Assembly (NCBI GenBank): GCA_944380765.1
Contig: CALWIO010000001.1
Span: 152,077-216,076 of the forward strand
Direction of reading: 5' to 3'
Source of the DNA: an uncultured Clostridia bacterium
GTDB lineage: Bacteria; Bacillota; Clostridia; Oscillospirales; Acutalibacteraceae
DNA: 64,000 nucleotides
Shown: positions 37,535 through 45,615 of the stretch, one piece after another
Layout: each line of letters opens with the position of its first letter
Numbering within the stretch: the first letter of the stretch is position 1
The notes under the pieces: model-generated
What the model was told of the DNA's origin: nothing
What the model saw: the letters and a program-made list of their open reading frames with translations, nothing else
Databases searched by the model: none
Position numbers and translations under genes: made by a program

Positions 37535-37569
37535 CTAAAAAAGAGCGACAGCAAAACAGCCGTCGCTCT
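37535..37569 (-). terminator. Intra-operon terminator/attenuator between pstS and pstC
   Basis: On the minus strand AGAGCGACGGC pairs with GCTGTCGCTCT (11 pairs, one G-U) around TGTTTT and is followed by TTTTTT. It starts nine bases after the pstS stop. It would give high pstS and lower pstC levels. Confidence 0.85.
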
Positions 37570-37577
37570 GAAAACAA

Positions 37578-38390
37578 TCAGTTTGCGGGCACTACGCCTG
37601 CGCTGCTTATAATCTCTCTTGCCGCTTCAGATGTACTGTAATCAAAGAACTCCTGCGCGCTTTCCGAAATAGGAGTGTCTTTTTTTGTTACAAACACAAA
37701 GGGCCGCTGTACTTTATAGCTTCCGTCTTTTATAGTTTCTTCGCTCGGAGCAATTCCGCCTACCGACAAGGCTTTAACGCTGTCTTTTACCGAAGCGAGC
37801 GAGGCGTATCCGATAGCGTTGGGATTTCCGGCAACCGCAGTAATAACATCGCCCGTAGAAGTAAGCTCCTGACGGTATTTGCATTTATCTTCCGTGCCGG
37901 TAATCGATTCAAATCCGTCGCGCGTTCCGCTGCCTGATTCACGGCCGATAATTACTATTGCGCTGTCGTTACCGCCTACTTCTTTCCAGTTCGTTATTTC
38001 GCCGGTATATATTTTAGCGATTGTCTCTAAATCCAGATCGTTTATCGGGTTTTCGGGATTTACAATAACGGCAATCCCGTCATAAGCTATAACCGTTTCT
38101 TTCAGACCGCTTTCTATTTCTTCCTCTTTAAGGCTGCGGCTTGCAAGTCCTATTTCGCAGCGTCCCTCCTGCACAGCCTGTATTCCGGCGCCTGAGCCGG
38201 TAGCGTTGTAAGTAACTGTAATTCCTTTTTCAGCTTCAAACGCCTCGCCTAACGCGCCAATAACCTGGCTCATTGATGTTGAACCGTCAGTCGAAACCGT
38301 TTCGCTGTTTTTTCCGCAGCCGGCAAGCGTTAACCCGATTGTAAGGGCAACCAACACCGCAATAACCGATAAGCATATTGTTTTTTTCAT
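37578..38390 (-). CDS. pstS: Phosphate-binding lipoprotein PstS
   Basis: 270 residues. The signal peptide ends in the lipobox LAGC with C25 as the lipidated residue. The binding fold starts with VSTDGSTSMSQV, whose serine/threonine cluster binds phosphate, and continues with ATGSGAGIQAV, ASRSLKEEE and GRESGSGTRDGFES. It captures phosphate outside the membrane for PstCAB. The ATG has GGAGG upstream. It is the first gene of the pst/pho operon, preceded by PhoP-like repeats. Confidence 0.95.
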   Translation of the reverse strand: MKKTICLSVIAVLVALTIGLTLAGCGKNSETVSTDGSTSMSQVIGALGEAFEAEKGITVTYNATGSGAGIQAVQEGRCEIGLASRSLKEEEIESGLKETVIAYDGIAVIVNPENPINDLDLETIAKIYTGEITNWKEVGGNDSAIVIIGRESGSGTRDGFESITGTEDKCKYRQELTSTGDVITAVAGNPNAIGYASLASVKDSVKALSVGGIAPSEETIKDGSYKVQRPFVFVTKKDTPISESAQEFFDYSTSEAAREIISSAGVVPAN

Positions 38391-38450
38391 TTTTTATCCT
38401 CCAAAAATAATTTGCAGTTTTTTACCACAGTTATATTTTAAAGGCGGTCG

Positions 38451-38490
38451 GTAAAATTCATAATATATTTTTTGTAAAATCAAAGTAAAA
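38451..38490 (-). promoter_or_regulatory. Candidate PhoP-binding repeats upstream of pstS
   Basis: On the minus strand TTTTAC occurs three times (complements of 38485-38490, 38474-38479 and 38451-38456). The first two are spaced by 11 bases, the period of Gram-positive Pho boxes (TTAACA-like repeats). The AT-rich region TATATTAT lies between the second and third and may hold the -10 box. Confidence 0.5.
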
Positions 38491-38592
38491 TATTCCTTTT
38501 ACCTGTTTAACAATACGGCTGTGTTAAATAAAGCCAATAACGCAATCGGGCGGCAGCGTTTCAACGGTTTAGAAATTCTCAGGCGGGCGCTT

Positions 38593-39432
38593 TTATCCGC
38601 CGTTCTGGATTTTTCTTACTTCTTTCGGCGACATACCGAAAGTCTTTTTAAATTCGTTTGTAAAATGATACGGCGAGCTGAACGCGAGAATTTCCGCGAT
38701 TTTGTTAACGGGAGTCGAAGTACTCACAAGTATTTTATACCCTTCCTCCATTTTCTTTTTCAGTATATACTGTTTCGGGGAAAGATTAAGCTCTTTGGTG
38801 AAAATCTGATGAAGTCTGCGCGGGGATATCTGAAAAAACGCCGCGGTTTCCTCTACCGAAATTCTTGAATATATCTTTTGACTGATATAAGAGCACATTT
38901 CGTCTATCAGCTTGTTCTGCGCGGCGGGCAAGGCGCTGTCTTTAATATCCCTTTGCCGCATTACCGAGTAAAAATACACCGTAAACAGGGCGTTTAGGTA
39001 GCTGCTGTTCAGAGGATATGTTTTGCCGCAGCTGAGCATTTGACCGAACGCGCTGTTTTCCTGTTCGCTGAAAGGCACGCTGTATATTTTTCCTGTCTGC
39101 AACCCGAAAGGCGCGTTTTTTATTTTAAAGTTCACCCATCTGTATCCCCAAAGTTCTGATTTGCTCGCGTATTTTTGTATATCGCTGATTTTCAAAAGCA
39201 CGCACTCGTTTTCTTTAAGAATAAATTCGCCGCCGCAAGTGCAAAATTTCCCCTGCCCCTCCGTACAGCGAATAAAGGCGTATGCTCCATCGCCGTAGTT
39301 TTCCTTTTCGGTTTCATCACAGTAATGAAAATATAAACTGTCGGCAAAAACCTTATAGGCGCTGATTACGGACGGACAGAATTCCTCCTGCCGTTCCAGC
39401 TCTTTTATCTGAAAAGATTCGCTTTGATACAT
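38593..39432 (-). CDS. AraC-family transcriptional regulator
   Basis: A 279-residue regulator. The N-terminal half is cupin-like (AYAFIRCTEGQGKFCTCGGEFILKENECVLL), suited to small-ligand sensing. The C-terminal 100 residues form the double helix-turn-helix (VEETAAFFQISPRRLHQIFTKE and INKIAE-like VNKIAEILAFSSPYHFTNEFKKTFGMSP). It is divergent from the phosphoesterase-GH16 genes and shares a 106-bp gap with them, so it probably controls them. The effector is unknown; a carbohydrate is a reasonable guess. Confidence 0.88.
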   Translation of the reverse strand: MYQSESFQIKELERQEEFCPSVISAYKVFADSLYFHYCDETEKENYGDGAYAFIRCTEGQGKFCTCGGEFILKENECVLLKISDIQKYASKSELWGYRWVNFKIKNAPFGLQTGKIYSVPFSEQENSAFGQMLSCGKTYPLNSSYLNALFTVYFYSVMRQRDIKDSALPAAQNKLIDEMCSYISQKIYSRISVEETAAFFQISPRRLHQIFTKELNLSPKQYILKKKMEEGYKILVSTSTPVNKIAEILAFSSPYHFTNEFKKTFGMSPKEVRKIQNGG

Positions 39433-39464
39433 ACAACCGCCTGCCGTTTCCGATTTTTGTATTT

Positions 39465-39493
39465 ATTATACTGTATTTTGAATTTATTTACAA
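39465..39493 (-). promoter_or_regulatory. Promoter of the AraC-family regulator
   Basis: TTGTAA and TATAAT with a 17-base spacer on the minus strand. Its -35 box overlaps the inverted repeat at 39489-39504, allowing autoregulation. Confidence 0.6.
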
Positions 39494-39504
39494 ACATATT
39501 TGTA
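39489..39504. promoter_or_regulatory. Inverted repeat in the divergent AraC/phosphoesterase promoter region
   Basis: TACAAA-CATA-TTTGTA is a perfect inverted repeat. It covers the -35 box of the regulator gene and abuts the -10 box (TATAAT, 39506-39511) of the plus-strand operon, which has no good -35 element, as expected for an activated promoter. Confidence 0.5.
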
Positions 39505-39538
39505 TTATAATTTTGTCATAATCTTCGGGGGTGAAATT

Positions 39539-41020
39539 ATGAAAAAGTATGTAACAGCTATTATCTGCGCTGCCGCTGCGGCCGCTGTCGCAGGTACGGC
39601 TTTGGGGATTCACTTCGGGTACGCCGAAACTACCGCGCCGACTCAGTCCTTTGATACCGGCAACGGCTCTTTGCCGCTTCGGGTAGCGGTGATAAGCGAC
39701 TTGCAGCTTCCCGACTCACAGGACAAAACCTCTCATCAGTATATTTCTTTTGAAAAAACCCTGACAATGCTGAAAGAAAAGGGAATGGACGCTCTCATAA
39801 TAGCGGGTGATTTTACCGACCTTTCAACAAAGGACGCCTGGGGAACCTTCAAAGAAATCTACGACAAGGTTATGGGGCAGGAGGAACAGCCCGTTCCTCT
39901 TTACATAATGGGAAACCACGATTACTGGCTTGATTATTTTCTTGCCGCCGGGGAAATCGGCACTCCCGCAAAACTCCAAAAAAGGTTTACACGCTACACC
40001 GGCGAATATCCTTTCAGCCACAAGGTAATTAACGGCTATCACTTTATCTGCTGGAGCTCTTCAAACGGAACATACGATACTTCATACGCCGATAAGGAAT
40101 GGATTAGAGCCGAGCTTGACCAAGCGGCGGCGGACAGTCCCGGCAAGCCGATTTTTGTTATAACCCATATAAACCCCTCGAACACCGCTTACGGCTCGGA
40201 CGAATGGGGAAACAGCGACATTACCGATGTGCTGAAAGATTACAGTCAGGTTATCTCGATTTCCGGGCACTCCCATTACTCCCTTATAGACGAGCGTTCA
40301 ATATGGCAGGGCTCGTTTACGGCTTTTACAACGCAGAGCCTTGACTATATTGAACTTGAAAGCGGCAAATTCAACGGCAGTATTCCCAAAGACGCTTACG
40401 GCAACACGACAGCCGAAGCTCTGCCCGCGTGTCTGTATATGGAAATAAGCGAAGAACAAGTTACGGTAAACCGGCTCGAAGCGAATACGGGCAAAGAGCT
40501 TAAAGAGCCGTGGGTAATCAGCGCGCCTTTCGGCAGTGAGGAGAGCCTCAGCAAATACACCGGTAAAAGAGCCGAAAGCAACAGCGCGCCTGTTCTTGAC
40601 GGCAATCTTAAAGCGGCATACTCAACTATAACCGATATAAACTCAAATGAGCAAAAGGCAATTTCGTTTGCGGCAGGCGCGGACGATGACTTTGTTCACT
40701 CATACAAGCTTCAATTTCTTGATGAAAACAAAAATGTTCTTGAATTTGAGGAAACGGATTATGACGGAAATGTTGTCCGTTATGACGAAGATGGATATAA
40801 AATAAGACCGGACAACGAAAATTACAAAAACGGCAAATCAAAGCTAATTTCCGAAGTACTGTATTTCAGCGATTTTGTTCTGGGTATAAACAATATGTCC
40901 GACACGGTTATGCTCAGACTTCCCGGCAATATTCCGCAAAACGCCGCGTATGTTCTTATAACCGCGGTTGACAGCTGGGGAGCTGAAAGCAACGCGGTAA
41001 TGTGCGGATTTGAACGGTGA
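39539..41020 (+). CDS. Secreted calcineurin-like metallophosphoesterase
   Basis: 493 residues from the ATG at 39539, which follows GGGGGTG; an in-frame start at 39500 lies inside the promoter. A signal peptide or signal anchor of about 30 residues (alanine-rich) precedes the phosphoesterase motifs VISDLQLPD, IIAGDFTDL, IMGNHDYW and ISGHSHYS. The last third (from about residue 360) is a beta-rich, Ig-like or fibronectin-like module. The GH16 gene starts 11 bases after its stop, and the AraC regulator is divergent. The enzyme probably acts outside the cell; its substrate is unknown. Confidence 0.85.
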   Translation: MKKYVTAIICAAAAAAVAGTALGIHFGYAETTAPTQSFDTGNGSLPLRVAVISDLQLPDSQDKTSHQYISFEKTLTMLKEKGMDALIIAGDFTDLSTKDAWGTFKEIYDKVMGQEEQPVPLYIMGNHDYWLDYFLAAGEIGTPAKLQKRFTRYTGEYPFSHKVINGYHFICWSSSNGTYDTSYADKEWIRAELDQAAADSPGKPIFVITHINPSNTAYGSDEWGNSDITDVLKDYSQVISISGHSHYSLIDERSIWQGSFTAFTTQSLDYIELESGKFNGSIPKDAYGNTTAEALPACLYMEISEEQVTVNRLEANTGKELKEPWVISAPFGSEESLSKYTGKRAESNSAPVLDGNLKAAYSTITDINSNEQKAISFAAGADDDFVHSYKLQFLDENKNVLEFEETDYDGNVVRYDEDGYKIRPDNENYKNGKSKLISEVLYFSDFVLGINNMSDTVMLRLPGNIPQNAAYVLITAVDSWGAESNAVMCGFER

Positions 41021-41030
41021 GGGTGCGGCA

Positions 41031-42083
41031 ATGAAAAAGTACATAATAGCGGCAGTAGCAGCGGCGGCAATAATTATTGCGGTTACAGCGATAGCCCTTT
41101 TCAGCCGTTCAAAGCGTCAGGACGAAAGCTGGAAAAACAACGAAAAATATGACCTTTCGCTTCCCGTTTTAAACAGTGACGGCTGGTATCTGGTATTTGA
41201 GGACGATTTCAGCGGCAATTCGTTAAACGAGGGCATAGTCTTCGGTGAAAGATATACCGGCAATAAGGAAATATGGACTACCTCTCCGCACGCTGTGAGA
41301 TGGGAGAGCAACGACGCCGATAAGCCTGAGCAGGCGTGCTGGTGGTGTCCCGAAATGGTGGAGGTAAAAGACTCGAATTTAATTGTTCATTCCCGTTATG
41401 AGGAAAACCACACTTGCAGCGGAAGCTGCCCGTCAAAAGGAAGATTCACCGGCGGAATTGAAACGAGGATTATTTCGGGCGACAACAACAATAACAAGGG
41501 TACCGAGGACACTCTGCTTTTTTCACAGGCTTTCGGCTACTTTGAATGCCGTGTAAAATTTCCGGACGCTGACGGAATGTGGTCGGCTTTCTGGCTGCAA
41601 TCGTCAAATATGCGAAAGGTCGGCAACGAGGGCGAGGACGGTACCGAAATAGATATTTACGAAAGCGCTTTCCGCAAAAGCAAATCCTCAAAAATGGGGC
41701 ACGCTCTTTTATGGGACGGTTACGGAAAAGACGCGAAAAGCTCGCCCTATATAACGGCTCTTGAACAGGATTTGTATGACGGTTATCACACCTTCGCGCT
41801 GAAATGGACTCCCGAATACTATGTTTTCTACATTGACGGAAAAGCGACATGGGCAACTGATGACGGAGATGTGTCAAAAGTCAGGGAATTTCTGCGCCTT
41901 ACCGTTGAAATTGACGCCGGAGACGGCTGGGGTCCGCACGGGCAGAAAATCGGTCAGTTTGACGACGGCAATTCCCAGAACACCGATTTTATGGTGGATT
42001 ATGTAAAGGTCTGGCAGAACGAAAACTATGAACAGTATATAAAAGACGACAGCGAGTTTTCAGGCTCGGTGGATTTATCTTAA
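41031..42083 (+). CDS. Glycoside hydrolase family 16 protein, membrane-anchored
   Basis: About 350 residues. An N-terminal hydrophobic helix (residues 4-24) followed by SRSKRQDE suggests a signal anchor. The GH16 catalytic motif EIDIYE is near residue 206, with both glutamates and the aspartate present, preceded by AFWLQS and FGYFECRVKFPD. GH16 enzymes cut or transglycosylate beta-1,3/1,4-glucans and related polymers. An insertion around residues 103-145 carries two cysteine pairs (CWWC and CSGSC). The start has GTGAGGG upstream and lies 11 bases after the phosphoesterase, so the two are cotranscribed. Confidence 0.88.
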   Translation: MKKYIIAAVAAAAIIIAVTAIALFSRSKRQDESWKNNEKYDLSLPVLNSDGWYLVFEDDFSGNSLNEGIVFGERYTGNKEIWTTSPHAVRWESNDADKPEQACWWCPEMVEVKDSNLIVHSRYEENHTCSGSCPSKGRFTGGIETRIISGDNNNNKGTEDTLLFSQAFGYFECRVKFPDADGMWSAFWLQSSNMRKVGNEGEDGTEIDIYESAFRKSKSSKMGHALLWDGYGKDAKSSPYITALEQDLYDGYHTFALKWTPEYYVFYIDGKATWATDDGDVSKVREFLRLTVEIDAGDGWGPHGQKIGQFDDGNSQNTDFMVDYVKVWQNENYEQYIKDDSEFSGSVDLS

Positions 42084-42097
42084 CAACAAAACTACGC

Positions 42098-42129
42098 AAA
42101 AAAAGAACACCTTTCGGTGTTCTTTTTTA
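42098..42129. terminator. Terminator between the GH16 and GH43-like genes
   Basis: AAAAAAGAACACC pairs with GGTGTTCTTTTTT around TTTC; it can work for both convergent genes. Confidence 0.85.
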
Positions 42130-42135
42130 TTTCGG

Positions 42136-43059
42136 TTACTGTTTTTTGTATATTCCGTAGTGTTCTGTCAGTTCTTCATAAATTTTATCGGGTACGGCAA
42201 TAACTCCGCCGTGCCTTTTTTTGCGGATACCCATATCGTATGAGCTTTCGGGCAGTTCTTCAAAATTTCCCTTTGAAATATCGTCGGCAATAAGGGGCAT
42301 ATATCCTCCCTGCGTTCTGTAACGGTCAACAATCAGGCACCACTTTTTTTCTTTTTCAAGATAATATGCCTGTGGCCCCTCAACGCCTTCAAGGCTGTCT
42401 AACAAAGGCGAGGGTATTCTCTCATACGGGCTGTCCGATATAAGCTTTTCCGAACATTCGGCAATTATCCTTTTATGGGTTTCATCTTTTGAAAAGCGGT
42501 AGTACCTGCCGGACGCATAAACAATATCGGTGTCTATTATATCCGTTTTCCCTTCCAGATATTTAAACGCGGGGGTAAAGCTTTTGAAATCGTTTGTAAA
42601 CGCGCCGTAAATTCTTTGCTTTGCCGTTTTATCCGCGCTTTCCTTAACGCAGGACGCCCAATATACAAACCAGCTGTTGTTTTCCTTGCAGTAAACCGCT
42701 TCGGGCGCCCAGACGCAGCCCGCGTTTTTTACTCCGACTTCGACAAGGCGCGGCTCTGACCAGTCAATTAAATTTTCCGATTCCCACACAAGAATCGAAC
42801 GGCTGCCCTTTGTTACGGCGTCCCCCCAGCTGCAAATACGGGTGTTCAAGTCGGTGGCAATTACAAAATACTTTTTCAGTTTTTCATCAAAAACAATGAA
42901 CGGGTCGCGTATTCCATTTGTGCCGATACGGGATTTAAGCGCAGGCTCCTCTCCGCCTATATCCTGCCAATGCAAACCGTCGCGGCTGACGGAAAGCCAT
43001 ATATTTTCATCGTCATCATTTTCTTTCATACTGAAATGGATAAATAAATAAGCAGACAT
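42136..43059 (-). CDS. Glycoside hydrolase family 43-like five-bladed propeller protein
   Basis: 307 residues without a signal peptide. Repeated blade motifs are visible: WLSVSRDGLHWQDI, GIRDPFIVFDEKLKKYFVIATD, CVWAPEAVYCKENNSWFVYWAS, and a late EGPQAYYLEKEKKWCLIVDR. This order fits GH43/GH62-type arabinosidase-like propellers; the D in RDPF and the E in WAPE are candidate acidic residues. The cytoplasmic form suggests action on short imported oligosaccharides. It is convergent with the GH16 gene and not in its operon. Confidence 0.78.
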   Translation of the reverse strand: MSAYLFIHFSMKENDDDENIWLSVSRDGLHWQDIGGEEPALKSRIGTNGIRDPFIVFDEKLKKYFVIATDLNTRICSWGDAVTKGSRSILVWESENLIDWSEPRLVEVGVKNAGCVWAPEAVYCKENNSWFVYWASCVKESADKTAKQRIYGAFTNDFKSFTPAFKYLEGKTDIIDTDIVYASGRYYRFSKDETHKRIIAECSEKLISDSPYERIPSPLLDSLEGVEGPQAYYLEKEKKWCLIVDRYRTQGGYMPLIADDISKGNFEELPESSYDMGIRKKRHGGVIAVPDKIYEELTEHYGIYKKQ

Positions 43060-43140
43060 CTAAGCGCTCCTTAAACCGTATTTTTCCCGTATTATAACCT
43101 TACGCAGTAAAAATGTCAACTTCCGGCGGCTGAGTCTAAA

Positions 43141-43170
43141 ATAAAAGGCGCTCTCCCGAAAGAAAGCGCC
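43141..43170 (-). terminator. Terminator of fba
   Basis: On the minus strand GGCGCTTTCT and GGAGAGCGCC form a 10-bp stem (two G-U pairs) around TTCG, followed by TTTTATTTTA. Confidence 0.8.
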
Positions 43171-43197
43171 TTAAAATAATTTGCTTTTAAAATTCTT

Positions 43198-44133
43198 TTA
43201 CGCTTTGCCCGCGCAGCCGAGTACGGTTTCGATTTTGTGCGATACAACGCCCTCGATAGCGTCTCTCGCGGGGGTGAGGTACTGTCTGGGGTCAAAATGA
43301 GTGGGATTCTCGGCAAAGTGCTTGCGGATAGCGGCAGTCATAGCTATACGGATATCCGAGTCAACATTGATTTTGCACACAGCCATTGAAGCGGCTTCCC
43401 TTAACATATCCTCGGGAATGCCGATAGCGTCGGGCATCTGTCCGCCGAACTCGTTGATTGTCTTTACATCGTCCTGATTAACGGAGCTTGCGCCGTGAAG
43501 AACTATCGGGAAGCCGGGGAGCTTCTCCTCAACCTCTTTAAGAATATCAAAGCGGAGCTGGGGTTTCTGACCGGGCTTGAATTTATAAGCGCCGTGGCTT
43601 GTTCCTATTGCGATAGCGAGCGAGTCAACGCCTGTTCTTGTAACGAAGTCATAAACCTGCTCGGGTTTTGTAAAGCTGGCGTCCTCGGCGCTGACATTGA
43701 CATCGTCCTCAATACCGGCAAGCTGGCCGAGCTCGCCCTCAACTACTACGCCGTGAGCGTGAGCGTATTCCACAACCTTCTTTGTAAGGGCGACATTCTC
43801 CTCATAGGGAAGATGGCTGCCGTCAATCATAACCGATGTAAATCCGCCGTCAATGCAGGATTTGCAGGTTTCAAAGTCGGGGCCGTGGTCAAGATGAAGG
43901 GCTATGGGAAGGCCTGTTTCCTCAGCGGCGGCCTTTACCATTGCCACAAGATAGTCGTGCGACGCATATTTTCTGGCTCCTGCGGAGCACTGAAGAATAA
44001 CGGGCGCGTTGAGCTTTTTAGCGGCTCTTGTGATGCCCTGGATAATCTCCATATTGTTTACATTGAAGGCGCCTATGGCATAACCGCCCTCATACGCCTT
44101 TTTGAACATTTCGGTTGTTGTTACTAATGGCAT
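43198..44133 (-). CDS. fba: Class II fructose-1,6-bisphosphate aldolase
   Basis: 311 residues from the ATG at 44133, which has GGAG eight bases upstream; the in-frame ATG at 44142 lacks one. The zinc site is in LHLDHGPDFET, followed by GFTSVMIDGSHLPYEEN, EGELGQLAG and IGTSHGAYKF. It cleaves fructose-1,6-bisphosphate in glycolysis. It has its own near-consensus promoter and terminator, consistent with high constitutive expression. Confidence 0.95.
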   Translation of the reverse strand: MPLVTTTEMFKKAYEGGYAIGAFNVNNMEIIQGITRAAKKLNAPVILQCSAGARKYASHDYLVAMVKAAAEETGLPIALHLDHGPDFETCKSCIDGGFTSVMIDGSHLPYEENVALTKKVVEYAHAHGVVVEGELGQLAGIEDDVNVSAEDASFTKPEQVYDFVTRTGVDSLAIAIGTSHGAYKFKPGQKPQLRFDILKEVEEKLPGFPIVLHGASSVNQDDVKTINEFGGQMPDAIGIPEDMLREAASMAVCKINVDSDIRIAMTAAIRKHFAENPTHFDPRQYLTPARDAIEGVVSHKIETVLGCAGKA

Positions 44134-44165
44134 AATATACACTCCTTGTATTTTTTTCCGCTTGT

Positions 44166-44194
44166 ATTATATATCACCTCAAAATAAATGTCAA
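44166..44194 (-). promoter_or_regulatory. Consensus sigma-A promoter of fba
   Basis: TTGACA-N17-TATAAT on the minus strand, a perfect consensus match, about 33 bases before the ATG. Confidence 0.85.
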
Positions 44195-44243
44195 CAAATT
44201 AACATAATTAACCTTTGAGAATAGAATATGATGAGGTGATGAT

Positions 44244-45293
44244 ATGAACAAGTTTTTTTCCTGCGCCGTGGAAAGCTTCGGCTACTGCTGCGCTTTCGGC
44301 AGTATATACAGGCGCAGTCCAGACTGCGAGGTATTTATAGCTTCCGACGGCGACGATTATGAAAGAGCCGTTTTCTTTGACCGGCTTATAAAGAATTTAA
44401 AGGGCTTCTCGCTTGATGTTTTCAATCCCTTTTTTGACGAGTCGCCCGACGGAATATACATAGAAAACACGGACACCTACATTCTTTCCGACAGCGGATT
44501 TAACCGCTGCGCTCCCGTAATGGCTGGCGCGTGGGAAAAATATTTTTCGGTTACCGGTGAAAAGGAATATCCGAAAAGCGTAAAAGAGGAAATAACGGCG
44601 CGCAGAAATTCGGAAAGCGCCTTTTATAAAGACGCGGGCGAAAACCTGAAAAAAGCCGAAAGGGTGCGCGAAAGGCTGCACTCGGAGCTTGCCGGCAGTT
44701 TTAACGACGAAAAAGCCGTGAACTTTATTCGCCGTTTCTGCTCAAAAAACCTCAAATCTCCGCCGGCAGGTACAGACAGCGGGCTTCGTCTGCTCAGCGC
44801 GGTCACTCCCCTCGGCGTTCACACGCACTACGACACAATATTCAGTATGTGCGACAAAACGGTGGATATTCAAGACCCGACCGGCTTTGCGGGCGCTGTC
44901 ATAACCTCGGTCATAAAAGACTATGCAAAAAAAAGGAATATTCCCTTTATTATGAGCCCCTGTTACTTTTCAGCCGGTTTCGCTCAGTTTTTGATATTCC
45001 CCGGCGAAAGGCTTTGCCTGTCCGTTTCGGACGAAAACCACATTCTGCCCTTTAAGGCGCGCGAAAGCGTGGGTATTCCGAGATTTTTCGCCAACGAGGC
45101 GTTAAGCGGAAAAGCAGCCGAAAAGACGAGAATACTGCTGGACGCGGAAAACAGCTTTATTGAAAAAGCGGTTATGTCGGTTTACAAGGGACGCGACGAG
45201 CGTTTTGCCGCCGGATACGCCGCGGCCGAATTTTCCGACGCGAAGAAAGCCGAGGAATCCGCCGACCGTCTGTGCGAGCGGATTTTATCATAA
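44244..45293 (+). CDS. Unrecognised protein resembling a twin P-loop ATPase that lost both P-loops
   Basis: 349 residues, no membrane segment. Two halves can be seen. Each runs strand, loop, helix, strand, then an acidic turn (half 1: FIASDGDDYERAVFFDRLI, then FNPFFDESPDGIYI; half 2: AVTPLGVHTHYDT, DIQDPTGFAGAVI, then SPCYFSAGFAQFLIFP). The order follows my memory of the PRK06851-type clostridial ATPases, which have GxPGxGKS at the positions where this protein has SDGDDYE and DPTGFAG. No Walker A remains, so nucleotide hydrolysis is unlikely. The ATG at 44244 has GAGGTGATG upstream. It is divergent from fba and ends at a terminator. Function unknown. Confidence 0.6.
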   Translation: MNKFFSCAVESFGYCCAFGSIYRRSPDCEVFIASDGDDYERAVFFDRLIKNLKGFSLDVFNPFFDESPDGIYIENTDTYILSDSGFNRCAPVMAGAWEKYFSVTGEKEYPKSVKEEITARRNSESAFYKDAGENLKKAERVRERLHSELAGSFNDEKAVNFIRRFCSKNLKSPPAGTDSGLRLLSAVTPLGVHTHYDTIFSMCDKTVDIQDPTGFAGAVITSVIKDYAKKRNIPFIMSPCYFSAGFAQFLIFPGERLCLSVSDENHILPFKARESVGIPRFFANEALSGKAAEKTRILLDAENSFIEKAVMSVYKGRDERFAAGYAAAEFSDAKKAEESADRLCERILS

Positions 45294-45304
45294 AACATAA
45301 AAAA

Positions 45305-45335
45305 GCAGGCGTTCATAAGAACGCCTGCGTATTTT
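45305..45335. terminator. Bidirectional terminator between the 44244 gene and rpsR
   Basis: GCAGGCGTTC pairs perfectly with GAACGCCTGC around ATAA, with T-rich sequence on the plus side and an A-run on the other. Confidence 0.85.
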
Positions 45336-45344
45336 TGGCTGGTA

Positions 45345-45587
45345 TCAGTCGTTTGTGTAGGGAAGCAGAGCTATCTGCCTTGCTCTTTTAATGGCAGTTG
45401 TAAGCTCTCTCTGATGATAGGCGCAGGTACCGGTAACACGACGGGGCAGAATCTTTGCTCTGTCCGAAGTGTAACGGCGAAGCTTTGCCGTATCCTTATA
45501 GTCGATTTTCTCAACCTTATCTACACAGAAAGCGCAAACTTTTTTGCGGCTTTTTCTGTTAGGTCTTGCACTCTTATCGTAAGCCAT
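45345..45587 (-). CDS. rpsR: 30S ribosomal protein S18
   Basis: 80 residues. The basic start, [17 protein letters not shown], the [21 protein letters not shown] block and [20 protein letters not shown] are conserved in S18. The CAFC pair is the cysteine form of the protein. Last gene of rpsF-ssb-rpsR, 28 bases after ssb. S18 is the target of the RimI activity carried by the fusion at 12064-12927. Confidence 0.97.
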   Translation of the reverse strand: MAYDKSARPNRKSRKKVCAFCVDKVEKIDYKDTAKLRRYTSDRAKILPRRVTGTCAYHQRELTTAIKRARQIALLPYTND

Positions 45588-45615
45588 TGCTTATATTCCT
45601 CCTGTTTCAGAATAA

